39,610 bases of DNA from NCBI GenBank assembly GCA_900544445.1, contig UQVK01000024.1, positions 1 to 39,610 of the forward strand, read 5' to 3'. Positions 7,233-14,716 of this stretch are shown one piece after another. Both the position numbers and the translations under genes were made by a program. The notes beneath the pieces are model-generated. The model saw nothing but the letters and a program-made list of their open reading frames with translations. It made no database searches and was not told the origin of the DNA. This DNA comes from an uncultured Lachnospiraceae bacterium (GTDB lineage: Bacteria; Bacillota; Clostridia; Lachnospirales; Lachnospiraceae). The first letter of the stretch is position 1. Every line of letters begins with the position of its first letter.

Positions 7233-8071
7233 TCACCGATCTCACCGGAAAGGCCGCCGATGCCCTGAAGAATAAGAAGCTGTGGCTTCTGGACATGGAC
7301 GGCACAATTTACAATGAAAATCAGATTTTTGAAGGAACCCTGGACTTTCTGAATCAGATCAGACAGAACGGAGGACGTTATATTTTCATCACCAACAACT
7401 CCTCCAAATCCGTCGCAGACTATGTGAAAAAAGTGAATGATATGAACATTCCGGCAGGCTATGAGGATTTTTATACCTCCAGCCAGGCAACGGCCATGTA
7501 TATTAAAGAACATTATCCGGGCCAGACCGTCTACTGCATGGGTACCCGTTCCCTGATCCAGGAACTGCGGGAAAGCGGCCTGCGCGTGGTCACGGTCCCG
7601 GACGACACTGCCACTGTCGTCCTCATCGGCTTCGACACAGAAAATACCTCGGAAAAAATCAGAAATACCTGTATCATGCTGGGTAAGGATGTGGCCTATC
7701 TCGCCACCAATCCGGATCTCGTCTGCCCGGTCAGCTTCGGTTTCATTCCGGACTGTGGTTCCATGAGCATCATGCTTAAAAACGCCACAGGAAAGGAACC
7801 CTTCTTCATCGGAAAGCCCCAGCCCATCATGGTGGACTGTGTACTTAAAATGCTGAAAAATACAGGAATCTCCCGGGAAGACGCCGTGATCGTAGGCGAC
7901 CGCCTTTATACCGATATCGCCACCGGAGCCAATGCGGGCGTAGATACCATCTGTGTCCTTTCCGGAGAAGCCTCCATGAAGGACATTCAGGAATGGGACG
8001 GCGAACCCACCTGGATTTTTCAGGATGTAAAAGAAATCTTTCAGAAGCTGCAGACAGAGCCTTCCGCCTGA
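7229..8071 (+). CDS. HAD-superfamily IIA hydrolase (NagD/PGP-like phosphatase)
   Basis: The 280-residue protein has the HAD motifs in order: LLDMDGTIYNEN with nucleophile Asp22 and Asp24, FITNNSS (motif II), and GKPQP (motif III) then VGDRLYTDI (motif IV), with a C2-type cap between motifs II and III. Family members dephosphorylate small sugar or polyol phosphates, including glycerol phosphates, phosphoglycolate and nucleotides. Its start overlaps the DUF1667 stop, so it belongs to the glycerol-3-phosphate operon, and a role in relieving excess glycerol-3-phosphate is a reasonable inference. Substrate specificity cannot be read from the sequence. An in-frame extension upstream to 6992 is out of place because it runs across DUF1667. 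Confidence 0.88.
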   Translation: MITDLTGKAADALKNKKLWLLDMDGTIYNENQIFEGTLDFLNQIRQNGGRYIFITNNSSKSVADYVKKVNDMNIPAGYEDFYTSSQATAMYIKEHYPGQTVYCMGTRSLIQELRESGLRVVTVPDDTATVVLIGFDTENTSEKIRNTCIMLGKDVAYLATNPDLVCPVSFGFIPDCGSMSIMLKNATGKEPFFIGKPQPIMVDCVLKMLKNTGISREDAVIVGDRLYTDIATGANAGVDTICVLSGEASMKDIQEWDGEPTWIFQDVKEIFQKLQTEPSA

Positions 8072-8107
8072 ATGCTGCCGTATTCCGGTTCAGGAAAACC
8101 TTTTTTT
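8067..8107 (+). terminator. Weak terminator-like hairpin after the HAD gene
   Basis: CCTGAA (8067-8072) pairs with TTCAGG (8089-8094) around a 16-base loop that contains a short inner CCG/CGG pairing, and seven T follow at 8101-8107. It overlaps the end of the convergent regulator gene. The stem is short, so efficiency is doubtful. Confidence 0.4.
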
Positions 8108-8833
8108 CAGCTCTTCATATTTTTCCGCTGTAATCAGCGCGTCCCTGTCCGTATCCCGGAAGGTAACAATATAGGTCCATCTTCCATAAGGCTCGATTTT
8201 CCGGATCTTCGACAGATTGATGATATAGGACTTATGGCTTCTCATAAAATGCTCCGGATCCAGCCGGACTTCAATTTCATGAAGTCCGGCTGAGGTTGTG
8301 AAGGAATCCTGCGCCGTACAGATCACGGTGCTGTTGTTTTCACGCTGTACCAGAATAATATCCGGGATATCTACAAAAATCATGCTTTCCCGCCCCTTTA
8401 CCAGAAGCCGGTCCAGCCCCCGTTCACAGTGAACCTTTTTTTCAGAAATCTCTGTTTCGGAATGCTCCTCCTTCATCGCCGCAATCCGGCGCAGGGTCTG
8501 CTCCACCCGCTCAATATCAAAAGGCTTCACCAGGTAATCATAGGCATATACCTCAAAGGCCTCCGGCATATATTCCGCGTGGGCCGTTGCAAAAATAATT
8601 TTGGTCTTCGGCTCCATGTCCATGATCACCCTGGCGCAGTCAATGCCGTTCACCCCGTTGATCTCAATATCCATGAAGATCACCTCCGGCCGGTTTCTGA
8701 CAAAAAGCGTAACCGCGTCGGCCAGATTGTCGCATTCGCCGTTTACTTCAAAGCCTTCGTTTCTTTCTATGATTTTCTTCAGAAGCGTGCGCACCCCGGC
8801 GTCATCTTCCACCAGCATTACTCCCACAGCCAT
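8090..8833 (-). CDS. LytTR-family response regulator
   Basis: The 247-residue protein has an N-terminal receiver domain: acidic pocket VEDD, phospho-acceptor Asp55 in IFMDIEI, a Thr/Ala switch near FATAHAE and Lys in DYLVKPFD. A C-terminal LytTR DNA-binding domain covers about residues 145-245 (EFMRSHKSYIINLSKI-type core). The ATG at 8833 is preceded by GGAGGAG. It is the last gene of a cluster that includes nfeD and floA, with a membrane sensor kinase upstream on the same strand, so it is the likely partner of that kinase. Receiver plus LytTR regulators usually activate membrane or export genes; the target here is unknown. Confidence 0.92.
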   Translation of the reverse strand: MAVGVMLVEDDAGVRTLLKKIIERNEGFEVNGECDNLADAVTLFVRNRPEVIFMDIEINGVNGIDCARVIMDMEPKTKIIFATAHAEYMPEAFEVYAYDYLVKPFDIERVEQTLRRIAAMKEEHSETEISEKKVHCERGLDRLLVKGRESMIFVDIPDIILVQRENNSTVICTAQDSFTTSAGLHEIEVRLDPEHFMRSHKSYIINLSKIRKIEPYGRWTYIVTFRDTDRDALITAEKYEELKKRFS

Positions 8834-9170
8834 ATTTTTTTCTTCTCCTCCGGCAGACAGGCTCTCCGAGAATCTCGCTCCAGATCATTACCTCTCTTAA
8901 AAATTCCCGATTCTCCGGCAGACTCATTTTTTTGCTTTCCATCCCTTTTTTTCGGCAGAATTCTTCTTCATGAGCGGCATCCTGCCGGATCTCCTGCGGC
9001 GCGGCTTCCTGCTGAAGCTGAACCTCAGGAGCCGCTTCATTTGAAGAAAGCTGTCTCACCTGCCTGAAAGCGGCTTTTGAAAGCGGATTTCTATTTTTCT
9101 GGTCCACAGAGGCACTGTTTCTTAAAAACTGCATCAGCTCCTCCTGCCATCGCTTCCCGCTCATATCCAT
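8802..9170 (-). CDS. Small hypothetical protein between floA and the response regulator
   Basis: The 122-residue product was not recognised. It is rich in Gln, Glu and Arg, with no membrane segment. The C-terminal third contains LPENREFLREVMIWSEILG followed by a basic RRRRKK tail. GAAGGGA lies just upstream of the ATG at 9170, the floA stop is 15 bases away, and the 3' end overlaps the regulator start by 32 bases. This is good evidence for a translated gene coupled to the regulator. A role as a cytoplasmic adaptor is only a guess from position. Confidence 0.65.
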   Translation of the reverse strand: MDMSGKRWQEELMQFLRNSASVDQKNRNPLSKAAFRQVRQLSSNEAAPEVQLQQEAAPQEIRQDAAHEEEFCRKKGMESKKMSLPENREFLREVMIWSEILGEPVCRRRRKKYGCGSNAGGR

Positions 9171-9185
9171 CTTCCCTTCTTTTTA

Positions 9186-10151
9186 TCAGTCCTTTTTCGC
9201 AACGTTCTTATCCGCTCCCGCCTCGGAAAGAGAGGAACGCATCTCCGTATCGGCCTTCAGATTCTGCAGCTCATAATAATCCATCACGCTCATCTTGCCT
9301 TCCCGGAGGGCATAAGCCAGAGCCTTGGGAACCTCCGCCTCAGCTTCCACCACATAGGCCCGCATTTCCTGTTCCTTCGCCACAGCCATAGCCCTTCTTT
9401 CCTCTGCCTTGGCCTGCGCAATATTCTTATCCGCTTCTGCCTGAAGGCTCTGCAGCTGGGCGCCGATATTTCTTCCCACATCAATATCCGCAATGTCGAT
9501 GGAGAGGATTTCAAAGGCCGTTCCGGAATCCAGCCCCTTGCTCAGAACGCGTTTGGAGATATCGTCCGGATTCTCCAGAACCTCCTTATGGGAATTGGCG
9601 GAGCCCACCGTGGTTACGATACCTTCACCGATCCTGGCGAGGACGGTTGCCTCTCCCGCTCCGCCGACCAGCCTTTCCAGATCAGCGCGCACCGTCACTC
9701 TTGCTTTAACCAGTAGTTCAATACCGTCCTTTGCCACTGCGGATACGTTGCTCGTCTCAATCACCTTGGGATTCACGCTCATTTTCACCGCTTCCAGCAC
9801 ATCCCGGCCCGCCAGATCGATGGCGACGGCCTTTTCAAAGGGAAGATCGATCCCGGCCTTTTCCGAGGCGATCAGCGCGTTTACCACGTTATCCACGTTT
9901 CCTCCCGCCAGATAATGAGCCTCCAGCTGATTGACCCCAAGCTTCATTCCCGCCTTTCTGGCCTTGATCAGCGGCAGCACGATGCGGGAAGGAACCACCC
10001 TTCTCAGCCGCATGCCGATCAGGTTGAAAATACTGATCTTCACGTTTGCAGCAAGGGATGAGATCCAGAGTCCTACCGGAACAAACACAAAAAACAGTAC
10101 GATCAGAAGTCCAATAATTCCAATTAAAATGATAACCGCAATATTTTCCAT
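9186..10151 (-). CDS. floA: Flotillin-like protein FloA
   Basis: The 321-residue protein matches FloA: a hydrophobic hairpin-like N-terminus (residues about 1-30), a PHB/SPFH domain with [20 protein letters not shown], and an Ala/Glu-rich coiled coil near the C-terminus with [17 protein letters not shown]. FloA organises membrane microdomains that influence signalling, secretion and cell-wall enzymes. Length is normal (about 330 in Bacillus). The start follows AGGGGG, 25 bases after nfeD, the usual partner. Here it is followed by a small gene and a LytTR regulator, which places it in a signalling operon. Confidence 0.95.
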   Translation of the reverse strand: MENIAVIILIGIIGLLIVLFFVFVPVGLWISSLAANVKISIFNLIGMRLRRVVPSRIVLPLIKARKAGMKLGVNQLEAHYLAGGNVDNVVNALIASEKAGIDLPFEKAVAIDLAGRDVLEAVKMSVNPKVIETSNVSAVAKDGIELLVKARVTVRADLERLVGGAGEATVLARIGEGIVTTVGSANSHKEVLENPDDISKRVLSKGLDSGTAFEILSIDIADIDVGRNIGAQLQSLQAEADKNIAQAKAEERRAMAVAKEQEMRAYVVEAEAEVPKALAYALREGKMSVMDYYELQNLKADTEMRSSLSEAGADKNVAKKD

Positions 10152-10176
10152 TGCTCAGTCCCCCTTTTTAAGTTGT

Positions 10177-10677
10177 TTAGACAGGTTGCTTTTCATTCTT
10201 CAGCTCTCTCACGATCAGTCTGGAACCGCTTACCTTTATGATTTCCAGCTTTGCTCCCTTTGATATGTATTTTCCTTCTGAAAGCACATCAAAGCTCACG
10301 CCGTCGAAGTTTCCCACGCCCGTTGGCCTCAGATCCGTATCCGCCGTTCCCTGTTTTCCAAGCAGATAATCCAGGTCCCCCGAGCTGATGTAGCCCTCCT
10401 CCTTCTTCTGTTCTTCCTCAAGAACAATGGGAGAATGAAGCTTTCCCTTCGACAGAAGCCACAGAATGACCGCCATCATGATGCCCAGAAGCGCAAGCAC
10501 GATCACCGTGATAAAAGCGCCCTCTTCCACCGTATCCGCCGTCACGAATACGCCGGCGACCAGACAGATGATGCCGCAGATTCCCGGCGCGCCAAATCCG
10601 GGCACCACCATCTCAATTCCAATCAGAATAAATCCCGCAAGAAAGAGAAGAATTCCAAGTGCCAGCAGCACATCCAT
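10177..10677 (-). CDS. NfeD-like membrane protein
   Basis: The 166-residue protein has three to four N-terminal membrane segments (residues 1-80, including ILLFLAGFILIGIEMVVPGFG and IVLALLGIMMAVILWLL) and a C-terminal OB-fold-like NfeD domain (residues about 115-163, with GVGNFDGVSFDVLSEG and GSRLIVREL). It is the short NfeD type without a ClpP-like protease domain, the form that accompanies flotillins. Its start follows GGAGG and is preceded by a GC-rich hairpin resembling the repeat near 3.8-3.9 kb. Confidence 0.88.
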   Translation of the reverse strand: MDVLLALGILLFLAGFILIGIEMVVPGFGAPGICGIICLVAGVFVTADTVEEGAFITVIVLALLGIMMAVILWLLSKGKLHSPIVLEEEQKKEEGYISSGDLDYLLGKQGTADTDLRPTGVGNFDGVSFDVLSEGKYISKGAKLEIIKVSGSRLIVRELKNEKQPV

Positions 10678-10683
10678 GCTTTA

Positions 10684-10711
10684 CCTCCTTTTTCCGCCGC
10701 CTCCGGCGGCT
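10684..10711 (-). repeat. GCCGCC hairpin before the nfeD ribosome binding site
   Basis: On the minus strand GCCGCC-GGA-GGCGGC is followed by GGAAAAAGGAGG and the nfeD start. The two copies near 3.8-3.9 kb have the same stem with a TGC loop and the same GGAAAAAG-AGG tail, so this is a dispersed ribosome-binding-site-associated hairpin. Confidence 0.75.
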
Positions 10712-10755
10712 CTGAATCCTGTGGATCCGGATTCTCCGGTCCGTTCTGTTCTTTT

Positions 10756-10794
10756 ATTATACGGAATCCGGACAGAACCGCCAGTCCTGTCCGG
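10756..10794 (-). promoter_or_regulatory. Predicted promoter of nfeD-floA with overlapping inverted repeat
   Basis: A perfect TATAAT (complement of 10756-10761) lies about 80 bases before nfeD, with only a weak -35 (CTGGCG, 17-base spacer). A perfect 8-bp inverted repeat CCGGACAG/CTGTCCGG (10768-10775 and 10787-10794) covers the -35 and looks like an operator. Confidence 0.5.
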
Positions 10795-10812
10795 TAAGTT
10801 ATACAATACCGC

Positions 10813-11676
10813 TCATGAAACGTCTCTTTTTTCCCCTGAATCCGCATCCTCCGGAAGCCGGATTTCAAAGCAGGTCTCCTTTTCATCAGAAAACAGGGAA
10901 ACGGTTCCTCCCGCCTGTTCCGTGATTTCCTTCACGATGGTAAGCCCCGTTCCATGTCCTTCCTCCTTTTTCGTGGTAAATCCCTGATGAAAAATAAGCT
11001 CCCTTTGCTCCCCTGGAATTTCCGGGCCGTTGTTTTTCACCCGGAACACATGCTTTCCATCCTCCATGGAAATCACAACCGTCAGCTTCCTTTCCTCCTC
11101 CTTCCGGCCCAGCGCAGAAATCGCGTTATCGATCAGGTTGGAAAGAACCTTGCACAGCTCCCAGGCCTCAAGCGGAAGCTTTTTCAGCGGATCGCTCACC
11201 TCCAGACGCACTTCAATCCCCTTCTGTTCCGCCGATTCCATTTTTGCCATCAGCAGGGCGTTCACCGCAGGCTGAGACGTCCTGAGCGCCCGCGTCATGC
11301 TGGTAATCTCCCTGAAAACAGGAGCCAGATATTTTCTGGCTTCCTCATATTCATTCAGCTCCAGCAGCCCGTAGATCACCTGAAAATGATTCAGATAATC
11401 ATGACGCTGTTCCCGCAGCCTCCGGTTCAACTCCTCCAGATTCTCCATACTTTCCCGATAGCTTTTTTCCTGGTTTCTGCTGGATACATACAGCGCGTAC
11501 AGCGTAAGCAGACTGCTGACCAGCAGCGCCCCGGTCAGACCTGCCGCTGCGAAAAAGACCGTCCGGTTCACCTGCCTTCCGATCTCATCCGCAAGAACCG
11601 CCGCAAGCAGGATGACCGCAAAGAATTGCAGGGCGTTTATGACAAGAAGCGCCCGCACCGTTTTCCGCAGGATCAT
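10813..11676 (-). CDS. Membrane sensor histidine kinase, GHKL type
   Basis: The 287-residue protein has two membrane helices (residues about 8-28 and 40-62) with a very short extracellular loop, then a coiled linker and a Spo0B/CitA-like dimerisation helix with the probable phospho-acceptor His92 in REQRHDYLNH. A GHKL ATPase domain follows, with N-box NLIDNAISA and glycine boxes GHGTGLTIVKEI. The absence of an extracellular sensing domain suggests it senses the membrane or a membrane partner. It lies 135 bases upstream of nfeD-floA and the LytTR regulator on the same strand, so it is the likely cognate kinase. GGAGGGGG precedes the start. Confidence 0.9.
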   Translation of the reverse strand: MILRKTVRALLVINALQFFAVILLAAVLADEIGRQVNRTVFFAAAGLTGALLVSSLLTLYALYVSSRNQEKSYRESMENLEELNRRLREQRHDYLNHFQVIYGLLELNEYEEARKYLAPVFREITSMTRALRTSQPAVNALLMAKMESAEQKGIEVRLEVSDPLKKLPLEAWELCKVLSNLIDNAISALGRKEEERKLTVVISMEDGKHVFRVKNNGPEIPGEQRELIFHQGFTTKKEEGHGTGLTIVKEITEQAGGTVSLFSDEKETCFEIRLPEDADSGEKRDVS

Positions 11677-11739
11677 GCCGCATTCCCCCTCCGCTATTTT
11701 TAATGGATTCTCTCCAGATATTCCTTTGACAGGATTCTG

Positions 11740-13131
11740 TCATTTTTGAAACAAATCATCGATTGTCAGAAGAACTGTTCTTTCTTCCTTCGCCCTTCTT
11801 ACCACCGGCATGGTATATCCGCTCCTGCTGATAAACATGAAATATTTTTTCATATCATCCGGAAAGGCCTTTGCAGCCGTCAGAAGATCCTCATATTCTT
11901 CCATCGGCATCGGTCTGTTCGTAAATTTACATTCACAGAAAATGCCTTCTGTTTTATTTTTGTTCAAAGCGAGAATGTCCACGTCATCCTGCGCCCTGAT
12001 ATAAGGATTATTTCCCCACCATTTTCCAATCTTTGCAGGAACAAACGGCAGTCTTCTTTTTCTTGCCTGACGAATCAGAAACTGTCTGCAGATTTCTTCA
12101 AATGCAGTTCCCATAAATTCCGGAAGCTCCTGCATAATTTCTTTTGCAGATTCAACAGGTCCAAGCAGATCATAATAGCTTTTATTTGCAAAAATATAAT
12201 GATACCAGAAACGGTAAAAAGGATCTGACAAAAGATAAACGGCCTTTCTGCTGTTATCCGGTTCTCCGCACGGCGTTCTTTTTTCCACAAGTCTTATTTC
12301 CAGCAGCGTCGTCAGATATTTTCCACACTTTCCTTTATCCTCATGGATACAATCTGCAATTTCTGTCACCCGGTTATATCCTCTTGCAATCGCTTCCAGA
12401 ATGCTGTTATAGATATTGGGTTCACGCAGCTCTGCCCGCAAAACCGTCATCGGTTCGTCATTTAGAAAGGCCCCGTTTGCAAGAATCTCCTTTTCCAGAT
12501 TTTCCTGTATGGAACGTTTCGGAGAGAATGCATTCAAATAGCGCGGGATTCCTCCAAGAATACCGTAAGCTGTCAGTTTCTCTTCATTGCTGTATAATGG
12601 GAAAAATTTTCCGCTGTCCAGATAATCAAACGGAAGAATCTCCATCACGGAAGTTGTCCGGCCATACAGCGGGCTTTCATATCCCATAATCTGATTGATC
12701 ATAAAACTCACACTTGAGCCGCATAGAATCAATAAAATTTTCTTTTTGCTCCATTCATGATCAATCTCATGTTGCAATATACTTTTTATAGACGGATTGG
12801 TACCTGCCATAAACGGAAATTCATCTATAATCAGAACCGTTCTGCCGCTCTGCGTTTTTTTCGTAATATGAGAAAACGCTTCTTTCCAGGATGGAAAAGG
12901 CGCGATAAACTGTCCGTCCAGAGCCTGTTGAACCGCCTGAGAAAAATCCTGAAGATTCAGGCTGTCATTTTTTTCCTGTGCAGAATAAAAAATCACTTTA
13001 TGCCGGCTGGCAAATTCCTGAAGAATCGTGGTTTTTCCAACTCTCCGCCTTCCATACATGACAAGGAATTCAAATTGATCACTTTTATAAAGCTTTTCCA
13101 GCCTTTCCAGCTCTGTTTCCCGCCCAATCAT
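11740..13131 (-). CDS. AAA-type ATPase with C-terminal DUF234 domain
   Basis: The 463-residue protein starts with IGRETELERLEKL and a Walker A motif in GRRRVGKTTILQEF, followed by Walker B LIIDEFPFM and a sensor segment LILCGSSVSFM. This is the archaeal-type ATPase family (PF01637). After a winged-helix-like segment near residues 240-300, the C-terminal part carries the DUF234 nuclease-like region, with DVDILALNK and GIFCECKFTN resembling the D-ExK pattern. Such proteins are common, often horizontally acquired, and of unknown role. The start follows GGAGGAAAG. The gene is bordered by its own predicted promoter and looks like a single-gene unit. Confidence 0.9.
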   Translation of the reverse strand: MIGRETELERLEKLYKSDQFEFLVMYGRRRVGKTTILQEFASRHKVIFYSAQEKNDSLNLQDFSQAVQQALDGQFIAPFPSWKEAFSHITKKTQSGRTVLIIDEFPFMAGTNPSIKSILQHEIDHEWSKKKILLILCGSSVSFMINQIMGYESPLYGRTTSVMEILPFDYLDSGKFFPLYSNEEKLTAYGILGGIPRYLNAFSPKRSIQENLEKEILANGAFLNDEPMTVLRAELREPNIYNSILEAIARGYNRVTEIADCIHEDKGKCGKYLTTLLEIRLVEKRTPCGEPDNSRKAVYLLSDPFYRFWYHYIFANKSYYDLLGPVESAKEIMQELPEFMGTAFEEICRQFLIRQARKRRLPFVPAKIGKWWGNNPYIRAQDDVDILALNKNKTEGIFCECKFTNRPMPMEEYEDLLTAAKAFPDDMKKYFMFISRSGYTMPVVRRAKEERTVLLTIDDLFQK

Positions 13132-13178
13132 TTCTTTCCTCCGTGCCAGAATATTTCATTGTTTGTTAACTTATGAGT

Positions 13179-13207
13179 ATAATACTTTAAATATAACATC
13201 TTTTCAA
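13179..13207 (-). promoter_or_regulatory. Predicted promoter of the DUF234 ATPase gene
   Basis: On the minus strand TTGAAA (13202-13207) and TATTAT (13179-13184) are separated by 17 bases, about 48 bases before the start codon. Confidence 0.6.
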
Positions 13208-13322
13208 TACTCTGTTACTTTTTCTTGCCAGGCTTTCCAAAACATGATACATTCAAGACATGTAGTGTTACCTCCATTTTCAAAACAAATCTCTTTATCT
13301 GCAATAACCAGGAGTATATGAA

Positions 13323-13748
13323 ATGAAAAAAATATTTCTCATTCTTGTTTTCTCTATTCTCGTTATCTGTATTCTTCCTTTTTTTCTTTGCCCGCTGCTT
13401 GATGATATTGTCTTAATTAAATACCGTTCAGAAATATCAAAAACATTAAATAATGAACTTCCCGATGATGTCGTAATCATGGAAATTGTCAGCGGATGTG
13501 GAAATACCGGAGGAACCGGCAATCATACGGATCTGTATGTATCGGTCCTTGTAACTGCTCCTTTCTCCGAAACGGAATGGGAAACGATTGGATATGAACC
13601 CCATTCTGTTTCAAAAGAAGGTTCTTCTACCTTTTCCATGGACCTTCTTCATCTATCCTTTTCAGAAATAACGGATCCTGATCATTCTTACATACTGGAA
13701 TTTGTTCGGGAAGCTCCTTTTTCTTTTTTTGATTTAAGAGGAAATTGA
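13323..13748 (+). CDS. Small membrane-anchored or secreted hypothetical protein
   Basis: The 141-residue protein was not recognised. Residues 3-27 form a hydrophobic signal or anchor helix after MKK (IFLILVFSILVICILPFFLC). The rest is a soluble domain of about 110 residues with GCGNTGGTGNHTDLYV and SYILEF segments, probably extracellular. A Cys near residue 23 lies at the end of the hydrophobic stretch but is not in a clear lipobox. AGGAG lies 8 bases before the ATG. It has no conserved operon partner in the window and is AT-rich relative to the core genes. Confidence 0.75.
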   Translation: MKKIFLILVFSILVICILPFFLCPLLDDIVLIKYRSEISKTLNNELPDDVVIMEIVSGCGNTGGTGNHTDLYVSVLVTAPFSETEWETIGYEPHSVSKEGSSTFSMDLLHLSFSEITDPDHSYILEFVREAPFSFFDLRGN

Positions 13749-13864
13749 ATTATCATAATCTGCCTGACATGTGTATCCTTTGAATGTTTTTCCTCTGTCA
13801 CTTATAATGGAATCTGATTTTTCAGTTCTATCCTTCTTTAAATCTTTTTATTTCTTACTTTTCA

Positions 13865-14640
13865 TTGAATATTCCTTATTTTCAAAGAGAACATCCGGAT
13901 AAAATCCATCAGGCAGAGGATCTGACCCTGAAAAGCGCGTCTGCCATTTTCGGAGTCGATCTGCTGAACTGTCTGGATGTTTCCCAGTCTGCTTCTGCTG
14001 TCATGCCAACGGAAACAATTCATCTTGAGGTAAGACATATGTATGAAGATTTTAATTTTATGACGGACGAAGGTTCCTGGCTCCACTTTGAATTTGAGAG
14101 CGATGCGCTGACTATTGACGATCTGAAACGCTTTCGGGAGTATGAAGCAGCCATCAGCCGTACCTATAAGGTTCCGGTTACCACTTACGTTTTATGCAGT
14201 TCAGACAGAAAAAACAGTACAAAGGGGAATCTCTTACAAAATCTGATCTGCTTCCGATTCTGCTCACTCCGCTGATGTCCGGAAAGCTTACCCTTCTGGA
14301 ACGTTTTCTAAAGGGCTTCCAGATTTTAAAGGCAGCCGAAGCAACCATGGAAAGAGAAACGCTGATGCAGCTGCAGTCTCTGCTGTATGTTTTCGCAGGA
14401 AAATTTCTGGACAGAAATGATCTGGAAAAGGTAAAGGAGGTAATATCCATGACTATTCTTGGAGAAATGTTGATGAATGACGGTATTAAAAAGGGAATTA
14501 AAGAAGGAATTAAACAGGGTGAACAGAAGGTGAATCACCTGATCCAGCTTCTGATTGAAAATTCCCGCACAGATGAAATTTCAAGAGCTGTGACGGACCG
14601 ACAGTTTCAGGAACAGCTCTTTAAGGAATTTTCTCTGTAG
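13865..14640 (+). pseudogene. Broken Rpn/PD-(D/E)XK family nuclease (putative transposase-like)
   Basis: Two frames together resemble one Rpn-family recombination-promoting nuclease. The first (from about 13865) carries YEDFNFMTDEGSWLHFEFES and a YVLCSS strand, the PD-(D/E)XK-like core. It breaks after SSDRKNS near 14215, and the homology resumes one frame over at YKGESLTKSDLLPILLTPLMSG and runs to the normal C-terminus with its GIKEGIKQGEQ tail. The segment expected between the two (in homologues a stretch leading into a polar linker) is missing, so this is an out-of-frame internal deletion, not a single-base slip. The 5' end also lacks an ATG and a ribosome binding site. Remnants of this family are common and mobile. 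Confidence 0.8.
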
Positions 14641-14643
14641 TTT

Positions 14644-14678
14644 AAAAGAAGCGGGCAGTTGGAAAGTCTGCCCGCTTC
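14644..14678 (-). terminator. Terminator of gyrA
   Basis: A perfect 10-bp stem, GAAGCGGGCA (14648-14657) with TGCCCGCTTC (14669-14678), is followed on the minus strand by TTTT (14644-14647). It lies 38 bases after the gyrA stop and also just after the pseudogene stop on the other strand. Confidence 0.8.
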
Positions 14679-14716
14679 ATCCATTCATTTAAAGTCAAAT
14701 CTTTTTCCGTAACAGT

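Noticed and set aside
11728..11743. TGACAG/CTGTCA hairpin at the end of the DUF234 ATPase gene
   Set aside because: The T run follows only on the plus strand, where no gene needs terminating; too short to call.
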